Assembly (NCBI GenBank): GCA_963782465.1
Contig: CAWAJR010000005.1
Location: 310,001-374,000 of the forward strand
DNA length: 64,000 bases
Direction of reading: 5' to 3'
Source of the DNA: JAODBJ01 sp963782465
GTDB taxonomy: Bacteria; Actinomycetota; Acidimicrobiia; IMCC26256; PALSA-610
Below, one piece after another: positions 26,813 through 35,615 of the stretch (the stretch's first letter is position 1; the number at the start of each line of letters is the position of its first letter). The translations under genes and the position numbers were made by a program. The notes under the pieces were generated by a model. The model was not told the DNA's origin, did not search any database, and worked only from the letters and a program-made list of their open reading frames with translations.

Positions 26813-26834
26813 CGTTAGAAGAAACGTTAGAAGT
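26813..26834. repeat. right arm-type integrase site candidate
   Basis: The 22-base partner of the repeat at 10088-10109, with two CGTTAGA units and one mismatch, in the same orientation, 85 bases inside the right att core. Confidence 0.55.
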
Positions 26835-26850
26835 CGGCCTCCAAATGCAG

Positions 26851-26876
26851 AGGCCCGGCGCTTCCGCACCGGGCCT
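26851..26876. terminator. hairpin downstream of tRNA fragment
   Basis: AGGCCCGG and CCGGGCCT form an 8-bp stem with a 10-base loop. It sits 18 bases past the 3' end of the tRNA fragment on the minus strand, where a tRNA terminator would be. No T-run follows. Confidence 0.45.
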
Positions 26877-26894
26877 GACCTGCTTCTTCGATGG

Positions 26895-26942
26895 TGGCGG
26901 GGGCGGGATTTGAACCTGCGACCTTCGGGTTATGAGCCCGAT
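26895..26942 (-). tRNA. initiator tRNA-fMet (CAT) 3' fragment
   Basis: From the 5' anticodon stem onward the sequence is an initiator tRNA: TCGGG-CTCATAA-CCCGA with the three G-C pairs typical of tRNA-fMet, variable AGGTC, T arm GCAGG-TTCAAAT-CCCGC (one mismatch), acceptor CCCCGCC and A73. The 5' acceptor strand GGCGGGG and D arm are absent; the sequence 5' of position 26 belongs to the end of the MFS gene. It is the tRNA segment that carries the right att core. Confidence 0.75.
26919..26936. repeat. right att core (18 bp) in tRNA-fMet fragment
   Basis: CGACCTTCGGGTTATGAG, identical to 9953-9970. It lies in the anticodon-loop to variable-loop part of the tRNA fragment. The tRNA 3' end is on the element side of the core, as in an attP that would restore the target tRNA. 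Confidence 0.7.
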
Positions 26943-28289
26943 GGGAAGGCTTCGGGTGGCTCGTCGCCCACCGAAGGTGTGGTGAGCGGCGCTTGGGCTG
27001 GCGGCGCCGGTGCGTCGTCGCTCGGGCGCACCGCCGGACGGCGCGACGCGCTCACGCGGGCACGACCCTTCTTCACGAGGCGGTTCAGCCCGCCGCGCCA
27101 GTCGCGCTCGGGTGGCGCGACCACGCCACCGGGCCGGCGGATCGCACCGAAATAGGTCAAGCCGCTGAACAGCAGGACCATCGACGCGAGGAACACGCCG
27201 GCGCGACCGCCACCGGGGAAGAGCACTGCGAGCAGCCCTCCTCCGACCCACGCGAGTTGGAAACGCGTTTCGAAGCGGGCGAAGGCCCTTCCCCGTGCCG
27301 CGTCGGCACCGTCGCGCTGCACGAGGCTGTCGAACGCCAGACGTCCGATCGCGGCGCCGGCGGCGACGAGGAACCCGACGCCGATGAGCTGCATCCGACC
27401 GTAGGACCGGGCGAGGAACACCGAGCGCGACGCCGGGCAGGAGCAACGAGCCGATGAGGATCCACTCCTCGCGGAAGTGCTTCCTGAAGAACGGGGCCGA
27501 CAGCGTGCCGGCGCCGTTGCCCAACACGCTCCCACCCAGCAGCGCGCCGTACAACCAGGTCGGTGCATGCGCGCTCTTCAGCACGAACGCGGCGAAGAAC
27601 GTGACAAAACCAACGACGCCGCGCAGCAGTGCCATCGCGCTCCCCGCGACGAGAATGCTCGGAAGGTGCAGGGCGCGCCGGTCGGCTTCGCTCTCCGCCG
27701 ACGCGACGTGCTCGGCTCGAGGGATGCGCAACGCGGCGAGGGCGCCCGCGAAGAGCACCAGCGACGCGACGCGCAAGACCCACTCGCCGCCGGCCAGCTT
27801 GAGGATCGCGGCCGCCGGCAGTCCGCCGACCAGGCCCGCGAGTACCGCGATCAGTGCGAGGCGCGAGTTCGCGAGCACGAGTTCGGCTTCGTCTTCGACG
27901 ACGGAGGGCACGAGTGAGCTCTTCGCGATCGTCTGAGCCTTCGACAGCACGAGGAGCCCGAACGCGAACGGGTACAGCAGAAGGGTGTGGATGTTGTCGG
28001 CCATGAAGAGGCACAGCACCGAACGCCCCGCGCACGCGATCGCGATGACGAGGCGCCGCCCGCCCCGGCTGCGGTCGAGCAGCGGCCCGAGCAACGGCGC
28101 GATGACCGCAAAGGGCGCCATTGTGAGCATGAGGTAGAGGAGCACCTTGGGCCGGGCCGCGCTCGTCGGCGCCGAGAAGAACAGCGAGTCGGCGAGCGCG
28201 ACGGTGACGAACACGTCGCCGCACACACCGATCGCGTACGCGATTGCGAGCCGGCTGAACGGTGAAGAGCTCGTCGGGATGCGGGTCAA
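26930..28289 (-). CDS. MFS-type transporter, frameshifted near 27425
   Basis: About 450 residues with repeated membrane segments: LAIAYAIGVCGDVFVTVALA, KVLLYLMLTMAPFAVIAPLL, SRGGRRLVIAIACAGRSVL, LLRGVVGFVTFFAAFVL, then after a frame change MQLIGVGFLVAAGAAIGRLA, AWVGGGLLAVLFP and FLASMVLLFSGLTYF. The loop GPLLDRSRGGRR after the second helix is the MFS signature. The proline-rich C-terminal tail ends with a TAA that lies in the anticodon loop of the adjacent tRNA fragment. Substrate is unknown. Start TTG 28289 is uncertain. Confidence 0.75.
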
Positions 28290-28473
28290 GGTGATCGGGC
28301 GGAGGATATCCCCCGACCCGCCCGGCTACCCCGCGTGTTCGCGTGCTCGTAACCCGGCCCGGCGCCGCTCGCCGGCCGGTGCGGGGGCGGCGGTGGCGTC
28401 CTTCCGTCCGGGGTTGTCCGGCGTGCCGCGGCGCCCTTGAGTGGCCCCCTTCCCACGCACGTACGATTGCGCC

Positions 28474-30558
28474 ATGAGCCTCCCCGACATCGTCGGCGTT
28501 CCCGACGACAACGACGCGCGGTACTTGAACCGCGAACTGTCGTGGCTCGACTTCAACGCGCGGGTCCTGGCCTTGGCCGAAGACCCCGGGCTGCCACTGC
28601 TCGAGCGGGCGAAGTTCCTCGCGATCTTCAGCGACAACCTCGACGAGTTCTTCCAGGTACGCGTCTCGGGATTGAAGGAACAGGTCCTCGCCGGCGTCCG
28701 CACCACTTCACCCGACGGCCTCGACCAGGTCGAACAGCTCCGCGCGATTCGTGAGCGGGTGGAGGAGTTGGTCACCCGCCAAGCGGCGACGTTCACCAAG
28801 GACGTCGCACCCGCGCTCGAAGAAGCCGGCGCGACGTTCGCCGACTGGGACTCGCTCGGCGACGACGACCGCAACCGGCTCACCCACATCTTCGAGGAAC
28901 GCATCTTCCCGGTCCTCACGCCGCTCGCGGTCGACCCCGCCCACCCGTTCCCGTACATCTCGAACCTTTCGCTCAACCTTGCGGTCGTCGTGCGCGACTC
29001 GTCGTCGGGTGAAGAGCGTTTCGCGCGCGTCAAGGTCCCGTCGCTGCTCCCGCGCTTCGTCGAACTTCCCGATCAGACCTTGTTCGTACCGCTCGAACAG
29101 GTCATCGCGGCGCACGTCGACGCGCTGTTCCCGGGCATGGAAATCCTGGCTCACCATCCGTTCCGCGTGACCCGCGACGCCGACATCGAACTCACCGACG
29201 AAGCCGAAGACCTGCTCGCGGCGATGGAACTCGTGTTGCGGCAGCGCACGAAATCCGGCGCCGCGGTGCGCCTCGAAGTCGACACCAAGATGACGCCCGA
29301 GATGCTCGACCTGCTGTGCCGGGAACTCGACTTGGGCCCGAACGACGTGTACGTGATCGACGGTCCACTCGACCTTGCCGGTCTCTGGACGTTGTACGGC
29401 GTGCGCCGCCCCGACCTGAAGTACCCGCCGTTCAAACCGCAGACGCCGCCGAGCCTCGCGGGCGGGAGCGAAGCCGACGTGATGTGGGCGATGCGTTCGG
29501 GCGACGTGCTCGTGCACCACCCTTACGATTCGTTCGCGTCGTCGTTGGAAACCTTCGTTGCCCAGGCCGCGTCCGATCCTGCGGTCCTCGCGATCAAACA
29601 GACGCTCTACCGCACCGGTGGTGAAGAAGCGGGCATCGTCGCGTCGCTCGTGAAAGCGGCCGAAGCGAGCAAGCAAGTCGTCGCACTGGTCGAGTTGAAG
29701 GCCCGCTTCGACGAGCAGTCGAACATCGAACGTGCCCGCATGCTGGAAGAAGCGGGCGCGCACGTCGTCTACGGGCTCGTCGGCCTGAAGACCCACGCGA
29801 AGATCCTGCTCGTCGTCCGGCGCGAAGCCGACGGCATCCGGCGCTACTGCCATGTCGGCACCGGCAACTACAACCCGAAGACCGCGACGCTCTACGAAGA
29901 CATCGGCATCCTGTCGGCCGATCCCGAATTGGGCGCCGACCTCTCCGAGTTGTTCAACCATCTCACCGGCTACAGCCACCCGGGCCGCTACCGCCGGCTC
30001 CTCGTCGCGCCCGCGCAGCTGCGGCCCGCGCTCATCGAACTGATCCGCGGCCAGGCCCGGCCCGGCGGCGCCATCACGATGAAGATGAACAGCGTCGTCG
30101 ACTCGGAGATGATCGACGAGTTGTACGCGGCGGCGACGGCCGGTGCCCGAATCGACATGAGCGTCCGCGGGATCTGCTGCCTGCGCCCGGGTGTTCCGGG
30201 CCAGTCGGAGAACGTCACCGTCCGGTCGATCGTCGGTCGCTATCTCGAACATTCACGGATCATCCGGTTCGGCGCACCCGATGATCCCGACGTCGAATAC
30301 GTCATCGGTTCGGCCGACCTGATGCCACGCAACCTCGATCGCCGGGTCGAAGCAATGCTGCGGGTCACCGACCCGCGCTCGCGCGCCCGCCTCGACGAGA
30401 TCCTCGACCTCGTGTTCGCCGACGACGTGCTCGCGTGGACGTTGCGCCCCGACGGCACCTGGCACCGGGTCCCGACCGTGCAGGGGATCGAATCGCACGT
30501 GGCATTCCAGGAGTTGGCCATCACCCGGGCGAAGAGCCGGGTGGCCGACATCACCTGA
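28474..30558 (+). CDS. ppk1: polyphosphate kinase 1
   Basis: 694 residues, full length for PPK1, which reversibly makes polyphosphate from ATP. Visible segments are YLNRELSWLDFNARVLALAE, FLAIFSDNLDEFFQVRV, HPFPYISNLSLNLAV, VHHPYDSFASSLE, AIKQTLYRTGG, ELKARFDEQSNIERAR and the phospho-His site RRYCHVGTGNYNPKTATLYE. ATG 28474 matches the family start; the frame is open to 28441 upstream. No frameshift. The CYTH-CHAD gene follows 55 bases later, a common polyphosphate-related neighbour. Confidence 0.97.
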   Translation: MSLPDIVGVPDDNDARYLNRELSWLDFNARVLALAEDPGLPLLERAKFLAIFSDNLDEFFQVRVSGLKEQVLAGVRTTSPDGLDQVEQLRAIRERVEELVTRQAATFTKDVAPALEEAGATFADWDSLGDDDRNRLTHIFEERIFPVLTPLAVDPAHPFPYISNLSLNLAVVVRDSSSGEERFARVKVPSLLPRFVELPDQTLFVPLEQVIAAHVDALFPGMEILAHHPFRVTRDADIELTDEAEDLLAAMELVLRQRTKSGAAVRLEVDTKMTPEMLDLLCRELDLGPNDVYVIDGPLDLAGLWTLYGVRRPDLKYPPFKPQTPPSLAGGSEADVMWAMRSGDVLVHHPYDSFASSLETFVAQAASDPAVLAIKQTLYRTGGEEAGIVASLVKAAEASKQVVALVELKARFDEQSNIERARMLEEAGAHVVYGLVGLKTHAKILLVVRREADGIRRYCHVGTGNYNPKTATLYEDIGILSADPELGADLSELFNHLTGYSHPGRYRRLLVAPAQLRPALIELIRGQARPGGAITMKMNSVVDSEMIDELYAAATAGARIDMSVRGICCLRPGVPGQSENVTVRSIVGRYLEHSRIIRFGAPDDPDVEYVIGSADLMPRNLDRRVEAMLRVTDPRSRARLDEILDLVFADDVLAWTLRPDGTWHRVPTVQGIESHVAFQELAITRAKSRVADIT

Positions 30559-30613
30559 TTGAGGGCAGGCCTTCCGGGGCACCAGATTGCGGGCGGAAGC
30601 GGGCGAGAGGGAG

Positions 30614-32112
30614 ATGATCGAGAACGAAGTGAAGCTGGGAGCGCCGCCGGGATTCCGTGTCCCGGCGCTCGACGGCATCGTCGAAGGGGTGAACGCGCTC
30701 ACCTGCCCTGACGTCGTGCTCCAAGCGACCTACTTCGACACGCCGAGCCTCGCGCTGACGCGCGCCGGCGCGAGCCTCCGGCACCGCAGCAGCGACGGTT
30801 GGACCGTGAAATTGCCCACCGAGGACCGGCACGACGATGCGCTGCGCCGGACCGAGCTCGTGTTCCCGGGCCCGGCGGGCACACCGCCGGGCGAGACGCT
30901 CGATCTCGTGCGCGCGTTCGCGCGGACGGCACCGATCGGCGTCGTGGCCCGTCTCCGCACCTTGCGGCGTCGGATCGATCTGCTCCTCGACGGAGCGAAG
31001 GTCGCGGAGATCGACGACGACGAAGTGTCGGTGCTCGACGGCCGCCGGGTCGGTGCTCGTTTCCGCGAGATCGAAGTCGAGGTGTACGAAGGCGTCCCCT
31101 CGGAGCTGCAGGCGACCGTCGTCGCCGCGTTGCGCGAAGCGGGCGCCGGGGCCCCGACCCGGTCCCCAAGATCGTCAGGGCGCTCGGGCCGCGCGCGGTC
31201 GAACCACCCGATCTCGTCGCCCCCGAACTCGGCGACGGCGCGACCGTCGCCGACGTCGTCATGACCGCGATCGCCGCTTCCGCACAGCGCCTGATCGCGC
31301 ACGACGCGCCGGTGCGGCTGGGAGACGACGCCGAGGGCCTTCACCAGGCGAGAGTCGCCGCCCGGCGCCTCCGTTCCGACCTGCGCACCTTCCGCGCCTT
31401 CCTCGACCCGGAATGGAGCACGAGCCTTCGCGACGAATTGCAGTGGCTCGGCAGCGAACTCGGACATGTGCGCGATGCCGACGTGCTCCTCGAGCGGCTC
31501 GAAGCCCATGCCCGGCGCATGCCCGACGACGAGCACCTGCTCGTCGAACGCGTCATCGCCCGGCGAGCCGCCGAACGCGACGACGCGCGCGCCGACCTGC
31601 TCGCCGCGTACCGCAGCCCGCGCTACGCCGAGCTGCTCGACCGCCTCGTCGCCGCCGCCCACGAACCGCATTTCGCGTCGGGGCCAGACGCGACACCGCC
31701 CGGCACGATGGCCGAAGAAGCGTTGCCCGAGGTCGTACGCCGCCCCTGGGGTCACCTTCGCCGGGCAGTCGCGGCGCTCGGCGACGCACCCGCCGACGAA
31801 GCGCTGCACGAGGTCCGCAAGCGGGCGAAGCGTTGCCGTTACGCGGCGGAAGCCGCGGCGCCGGTCGTCGGGAAACGGGCCCGCAACTTCGCGAAGGCCG
31901 TCGCATCGGTCCAAGACATCCTCGGCGAACATCAAGACGCCGTTGTCGCGCGCCAGTGGCTCGCGAAGACCGCCGCCGACCTGGCCGGCCGCGAGGCCTA
32001 CGCCGCCGGAATGCTGAGCGGCATCGAACTCGAAGCGGCCCATCGCGCCGAGCGGGAATTCCCCGCCGTATGGAAGGCCGCCGCCGCCAAGCGACTGCGC
32101 AGCTGGTTGTGA
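30614..32112 (+). CDS. CYTH-CHAD domain protein, frameshifted near 31155
   Basis: About 500 residues. The N-terminal CYTH domain starts with the ExExK-type IENEVKLGAPPG and folds as a triphosphate tunnel (YFDTPSLALTRAGASLRHR, VKLPTEDR, AEIDDDEVSVLDG). The CHAD domain follows with GLHQARVAARRLRSDLRTFR, LGHVRDADVL and EVRKRAKRCRYAAEA, the conserved His and basic helices that bind polyphosphate. The frame changes in a GGGGCCCCG run, where one C missing would restore DPVPKIVRALG. The stop overlaps the next start (GTGA). Location after ppk1 supports a role in polyphosphate metabolism. Confidence 0.88.
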
Positions 32113-32513
32113 CCAAAGCGCTCGTGCGCGCCGCGGGCGGCCTGATCACACGCGGCACCCCCGACGGGCACCTCGAGGTGCTCGTCGTGCACCGGCCCCG
32201 CTACGACGATTGGAGTTTCCCGAAGGGCAAGCTCGAAGCGGGCGAAACCGAGGAGGCCGCCGCGCTCCGCGAGGTGGAGGAAGAAACCGGTTTCCAGTGC
32301 CGGCTGCAGGAGGAACTCGGCGTACGCACCTACCGCGACCGCCGCGACCGACCCAAGACGGTCCATTACTGGCAGATGGAAGTGGTGAGCGGCGAGTTCG
32401 TGCCCAACGCCGAAGTCGACGCCCTGCGCTGGCTGCCGCCCGACCAGGCCGCCGCGCTCCTGTCGTACGATGGTGACCGCCGCCTGCTCGATGCACTGGG
32501 AGCGCCGGGTTGA
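32109..32513 (+). CDS. Nudix hydrolase, MutT1 N-domain-like
   Basis: 134 residues with the Nudix box GKLEAGETEEAAALRE continuing VEEETG (residues ~38-60), preceded by the typical AAGGLI and RYDDWSFPKG. Nudix enzymes hydrolyse nucleoside diphosphates linked to X, including oxidised dNTPs or diadenosine polyphosphates. It starts at GTG overlapping the CHAD stop and ends in a TTGA overlap with the phosphatase gene. In mycobacteria MutT1 fuses this domain to a histidine phosphatase domain and lies next to ppk1; here the two halves are separate coupled genes. Confidence 0.9.
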   Translation: MTKALVRAAGGLITRGTPDGHLEVLVVHRPRYDDWSFPKGKLEAGETEEAAALREVEEETGFQCRLQEELGVRTYRDRRDRPKTVHYWQMEVVSGEFVPNAEVDALRWLPPDQAAALLSYDGDRRLLDALGAPG

Positions 32514-32977
32514 CGATCTACCTCGTGCGTCACGCGAAGGCCGGTGAGCGCCGGACCTGGTCCGACAACGACCGGCTCCGACCGATCTCTCGCAGCGGCC
32601 AACGCCAGGCACGAGGGCTCGTCGGCCTGCTCGAGACCGCCCACTTCGAACGGATCCTTTCGAGCCCCTACGTCCGCTGCATCGAGAGCATGGCGCCCCT
32701 CGCCTGCGCGCGTGGGCTCGCCATCGAACCAACCGAAGCGCTCGCCGAAGAAGCCGCGCTCGGTCCGGCGCTCGCGCTCGTCACCAAGCACGCCCAGTCC
32801 GGCGCGGTGCTGTGCAGCCACGGCGACGTCATCCCGATGCTGCTCGAACACTTCGCCGGCCGCGGTCTCGACCTCGGGCCTGACCCGACCTGCCCGAAGG
32901 GTTGCACCTGGGTGCTCGACGTGAACGACGCGGGCGACGTAACGTCGGTGCGCTACATCGCTCCTGCCGGCGAATAG
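32510..32977 (+). CDS. SixA-like histidine phosphatase
   Basis: 155 residues with the RHG motif LVRHAKAG at the N-terminus, ILSSPYVRCIESM, and a second His in VLCSHGDVIPML. This is the histidine phosphatase fold of SixA and of the C-terminal half of MutT1, which removes phosphate from phosphohistidine or nucleotides. TTG 32510 overlaps the Nudix stop. Its 3' end overlaps the convergent HAD gene by 25 bases. Confidence 0.88.
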   Translation: MTIYLVRHAKAGERRTWSDNDRLRPISRSGQRQARGLVGLLETAHFERILSSPYVRCIESMAPLACARGLAIEPTEALAEEAALGPALALVTKHAQSGAVLCSHGDVIPMLLEHFAGRGLDLGPDPTCPKGCTWVLDVNDAGDVTSVRYIAPAGE

Positions 32978-33641
32978 GCCGCGGCCGCAATCACCGCCGG
33001 AAGCTCGTCGATCGCCGCAAGGATGTGCGTGTGCGGCGCAGCAGCGAGCGTGGCCTCGTCGTGCGCGCCGCCCAGTACCCCCGCGACGATCGACGCGCCC
33101 GCCGGGCCCCGGCGATGAGATCGTTCGTCGTGTCGCCCGCCACCGCGACCTCGCGCACGTCGTCGACCCGTAACCGCAACCCGGCCGCGAGGACGAGGTC
33201 GGGGTAAGGCCGGCCCCGCAAGCCATCGTCGAGCTCGGCCGTCAAGGTGAGGTCGACGAGATCGCGCCAACCGAGGACGTCGATGATGTGCTCCTGCGTC
33301 GCGCGGGACAGCCCCGTGGTGAGGCAGATCCGTACGCCGGCGGCCCGCAACGCGGCGAACGTCGTCTCCGCGCCCGGAAGCGCCTCGACCTCACCCCGAC
33401 CCATCGCCCCCGCGTAGGAATCCTCGAAACGTGCATTGGCGACATGCGCAATCGCGTCGTCGCCGAGGATGCGCCGGAACACCTCGAGCTTCGGCCAGCC
33501 CATCGTCGCCTCCAGGACGTCGAGGTGGGGGGCCGGGTTGACACCGACCGCCGACAGCGCCTCCCAATTCGCGTGCTCGACCGTTCCCGCGTCGCTCACG
33601 GTCGTCCCCGCCATGTCGAGCACTGCCAAACGGATGCGCAC
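32953..33641 (-). CDS. HAD hydrolase, phosphonatase-like, frameshifted near 33105
   Basis: About 229 residues. HAD motif I is LAVLDMAGTTVSD, motif II region VRICLTTGLSR, and motif IV VAGDTTNDLIAGARRA. Cap-domain residues DDAIAHVANARFEDSYAGAM fit the phosphonatase-like subfamily, which hydrolyses C-P or phosphate ester bonds. After 33105 the frame moves and reads ASIVAGVLGGAHDEATLAAA to IDELPAVIAAA. Start is GTG 33641 or 33665. The M after LD replaces the usual F of DFDGT, as in phosphonatase-like members. Confidence 0.8.
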
Positions 33642-33733
33642 CGCGCGAGGGTGCCAACTCCACACCGCTACGCGACGACTTCGGAGCGAGTCTTCGCGTG
33701 CAGTTCAGTCGTCGGCCACCAACGAGGGCACGA

Positions 33734-33777
33734 ACCCGGTCCGGTTGCGGCCCCTGAATCCCTGGACCGGACCGGGT
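33734..33777. repeat. 11-bp inverted repeat
   Basis: ACCCGGTCCGG and CCGGACCGGGT flank a 22-base spacer in the region between the divergent HAD and peroxiredoxin genes. It could be an operator or a stem-loop in the HAD leader. Confidence 0.45.
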
Positions 33778-33863
33778 GCGGCCCAGGGAACACACTAAAG
33801 AACGCAGTTGAAGACCGCGCGAAGGCGCGATGAACGCGCGCCGAACATCGCGTCACGACTCCG

Positions 33864-33956
33864 GGTCGCGCTCGCCGCTCGTTCCCCTGGTCGCGCTCGC
33901 TGCGCTCGCCGCTCGTTCCCCTGGTCGCGCTCGCTACGCTCGCCGCTCCTACACTG
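33864..33956. repeat. short tandem repeat before peroxiredoxin gene
   Basis: A unit of about 34 bases built on GGTCGCGCTCGC and CGCTCGTTCCCCT occurs nearly three times; the first copy lacks about 9 bases and the third has substitutions. It ends a few bases before the peroxiredoxin ATG, so it lies in the promoter or leader. Confidence 0.6.
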
Positions 33957-33961
33957 GAGCC

Positions 33962-34426
33962 ATGACGGTCGAGGTGGGCCAGGAAGCGCCCGACTTCACG
34001 CTCAAAGACCAACACGGCGACGACGTCACACTCTCCAAGTTCCGCGGGAACGACAACGTCGTCATCGTGTTCTACCCGTTCACGTTCACCGGCGTTTGCG
34101 AAGGCGAACTCTGCTCCCTTCGCGATGAACGGGCGGATTTCGACACGCACAACGCGCAACTGCTGGCCATCTCGTGCGATTCGCGGCACGCGCAATCCAT
34201 GTGGGCGAAGCAACAAGGCTTCACGTTCCCGGTTTTGTCCGATTTCTGGCCGCACGGGGAAGTCGCCCGTGCCTACGGCGTCTTCAACGAGGCGCTCGGA
34301 TGCGCGAACCGTGCCACCTTCGTGATCGACAAAGCCGGCAAGGTCGTCGCGACGTTCGCGTCACCCGACCTCGGCACCCCACGCGACCCGGCCGCGTACG
34401 AAGCTGCGCTCGCCCGCCTGTCCTGA
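33962..34426 (+). CDS. peroxiredoxin, AhpE/BCP type
   Basis: 154 residues starting MTVEVGQEAPDFTLKDQHGD. The peroxidatic Cys is in FYPFTFTGVCEGELC, with a second Cys five residues later as in atypical two-Cys BCP enzymes. LLAISCDSRHAQSMWA, FPVLSDFWPHGEVARAYGV and RATFVIDKAGKV complete the thioredoxin fold. It reduces hydrogen peroxide and alkyl hydroperoxides. Its TGA overlaps the next ATG (34426). Confidence 0.93.
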   Translation: MTVEVGQEAPDFTLKDQHGDDVTLSKFRGNDNVVIVFYPFTFTGVCEGELCSLRDERADFDTHNAQLLAISCDSRHAQSMWAKQQGFTFPVLSDFWPHGEVARAYGVFNEALGCANRATFVIDKAGKVVATFASPDLGTPRDPAAYEAALARLS

Positions 34427-34902
34427 TGGTGCGATTCTCCGATCTGCTCGGTCGCGGCGACGACGACGACGACCAGTCGAAGCGGGAGGCGTCGGCATCA
34501 CAACCGCGCGACCAGCAGACCCCGAACGAACCGGTCCCGCCGGCACCGAACGAGCCCCCACCGCCGCCTCCACCCGGATCGAACGATCTCCTCGACCGTC
34601 TCACCAGTTACGCCGGTACGGCGGCACAGCCGCGCGAACCCAAATGGTCACCGGAGACGCCCTCCGTCCCCGCGCCTGCACCCGAACCCGTCGCCCCGCC
34701 GGCCGCGGCACCACCACCCCCGCCGCCCCCCGTGGCGGCCGCGCCACCTCCGCCTCCCGCTCCGACCGAACCGGCGCCCGTGCTCGCGCCCGCTCCCGAG
34801 TACGGAGGGTTCAGCACTCCCTCGGATGCGCAAGAGCGCGCGTTCGTCGACGAGCTCGCTCCCGTCGACGACGACCTCTTGCCCACCCGCAAGAAGCGCT
34901 AA
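34426..34902 (+). CDS. proline-rich acidic protein of unknown function
   Basis: 158 residues. After MVRFSDLLGRGDDDDD comes a long low-complexity region rich in Pro and Ala (several runs of 6-7 prolines), then SDAQERAFVDELAPVDDDLL and a basic end TRKKR. No signal peptide or membrane segment. It is coupled to the peroxiredoxin by an ATGA overlap. The composition suggests a disordered linker or scaffold; function is unknown. Confidence 0.65.
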   Translation: MVRFSDLLGRGDDDDDQSKREASASQPRDQQTPNEPVPPAPNEPPPPPPPGSNDLLDRLTSYAGTAAQPREPKWSPETPSVPAPAPEPVAPPAAAPPPPPPPVAAAPPPPPAPTEPAPVLAPAPEYGGFSTPSDAQERAFVDELAPVDDDLLPTRKKR

Positions 34903-35615
34903 CTCGCGGCGGCGGCCGGTTTCTCGTAGCGGTAACCGACGCCTCTCACCGTCACGATGCGGCTCGGTGCGCCCGGATCGGTCTCGACCTTCGCCCGCAG
35001 CCGCTTGATGTGGACGTCGAGCGTCTTCGTGTCGCCGAAATAGTTCGGGCCCCAGATGCGGTCGATGAGCGTGTCGCGGGTGAGGACGCGGCCGGCGTTG
35101 GCCACGAGCAACTCGAGCAACTCGAATTCTTTCAACGGGAGCGCGACCGCCTCGCCTCGCACGTACACCTCGTGCCGCGCGGCGTCGATCGTCACGTCGC
35201 CGATCTCCAACAGGTCGGCGTGCGGTCCCTCGTCGTCGACGACGCTCGGGATCCTTCGCAGCGCGGCGCGCACGCGCGCGATCAACTCGCGCAGGCGGAA
35301 CGGTTTCGACACGTAGTCGTCGGCACCGACCTCGAGGCCCACGACCGCGTCGATCTCCGCGTTACGGGCCGTGACCATGATGATCGGGACCCGCGAGCGC
35401 GAACGGATCTCCCGGCACACGTCGATACCGGAAACCTTCGGGAGCATGACGTCGAGCAACACCAGCGCCGGTTTCGACGCCTCGAACCGCTGTATCGCTT
35501 CGACGCCGTCGGCCGCAGTGTCGACACCGAAGCCTTCGCGCTGCAACGCGACGGACAACGCGTCGCGATACGACTGTTCGTCGTCGACGACGAGGATGAG
35601 GGGGGGATCGGCCAT
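34899..35615 (-). CDS. OmpR/RegX3-like response regulator
   Basis: 238 residues: receiver domain LILVVDDEQSYRDALSVALQ, phospho-acceptor LVLLDVMLPKVSG, VTARN and K in YVSKPF; winged-helix output domain with LKEFELLELLVANAGRVLTR and VHIKRLRAKVETDPGAP. This resembles RegX3/PhoP regulators that control the phosphate response in actinobacteria. Its ATG overlaps the kinase stop by one base. It lies near the pst genes and PHO boxes, so it is probably the phosphate regulator. Confidence 0.92.
   Translation of the reverse strand: MADPPLILVVDDEQSYRDALSVALQREGFGVDTAADGVEAIQRFEASKPALVLLDVMLPKVSGIDVCREIRSRSRVPIIMVTARNAEIDAVVGLEVGADDYVSKPFRLRELIARVRAALRRIPSVVDDEGPHADLLEIGDVTIDAARHEVYVRGEAVALPLKEFELLELLVANAGRVLTRDTLIDRIWGPNYFGDTKTLDVHIKRLRAKVETDPGAPSRIVTVRGVGYRYEKPAAAAS

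Larger units (their letters stand above)
9953..26936. mobile_element. ~17-kb integrative element with defence cargo
   Basis: Bounded by an 18-bp direct repeat (9953-9970 and 26919-26936). Near-identical arm-type repeats lie just inside each end (10088-10109 and 26813-26834). It contains a tyrosine integrase, an excisionase-like gene, an XRE regulator and a MobF relaxase, which together make a mobilisable integrative element. Cargo is an AbiE-like toxin-antitoxin pair, a GmrSD-like remnant, HsdR-HsdM and a PRTase/MBL cluster. Nearly every gene inside has apparent frameshifts, more than in the flanks, so some decay may be real. Confidence 0.75.

Noticed and set aside
33864..33956. Possible CRISPR array
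   Set aside because: The units are directly adjacent without unique spacers and there are no cas genes, so it is a simple tandem repeat.
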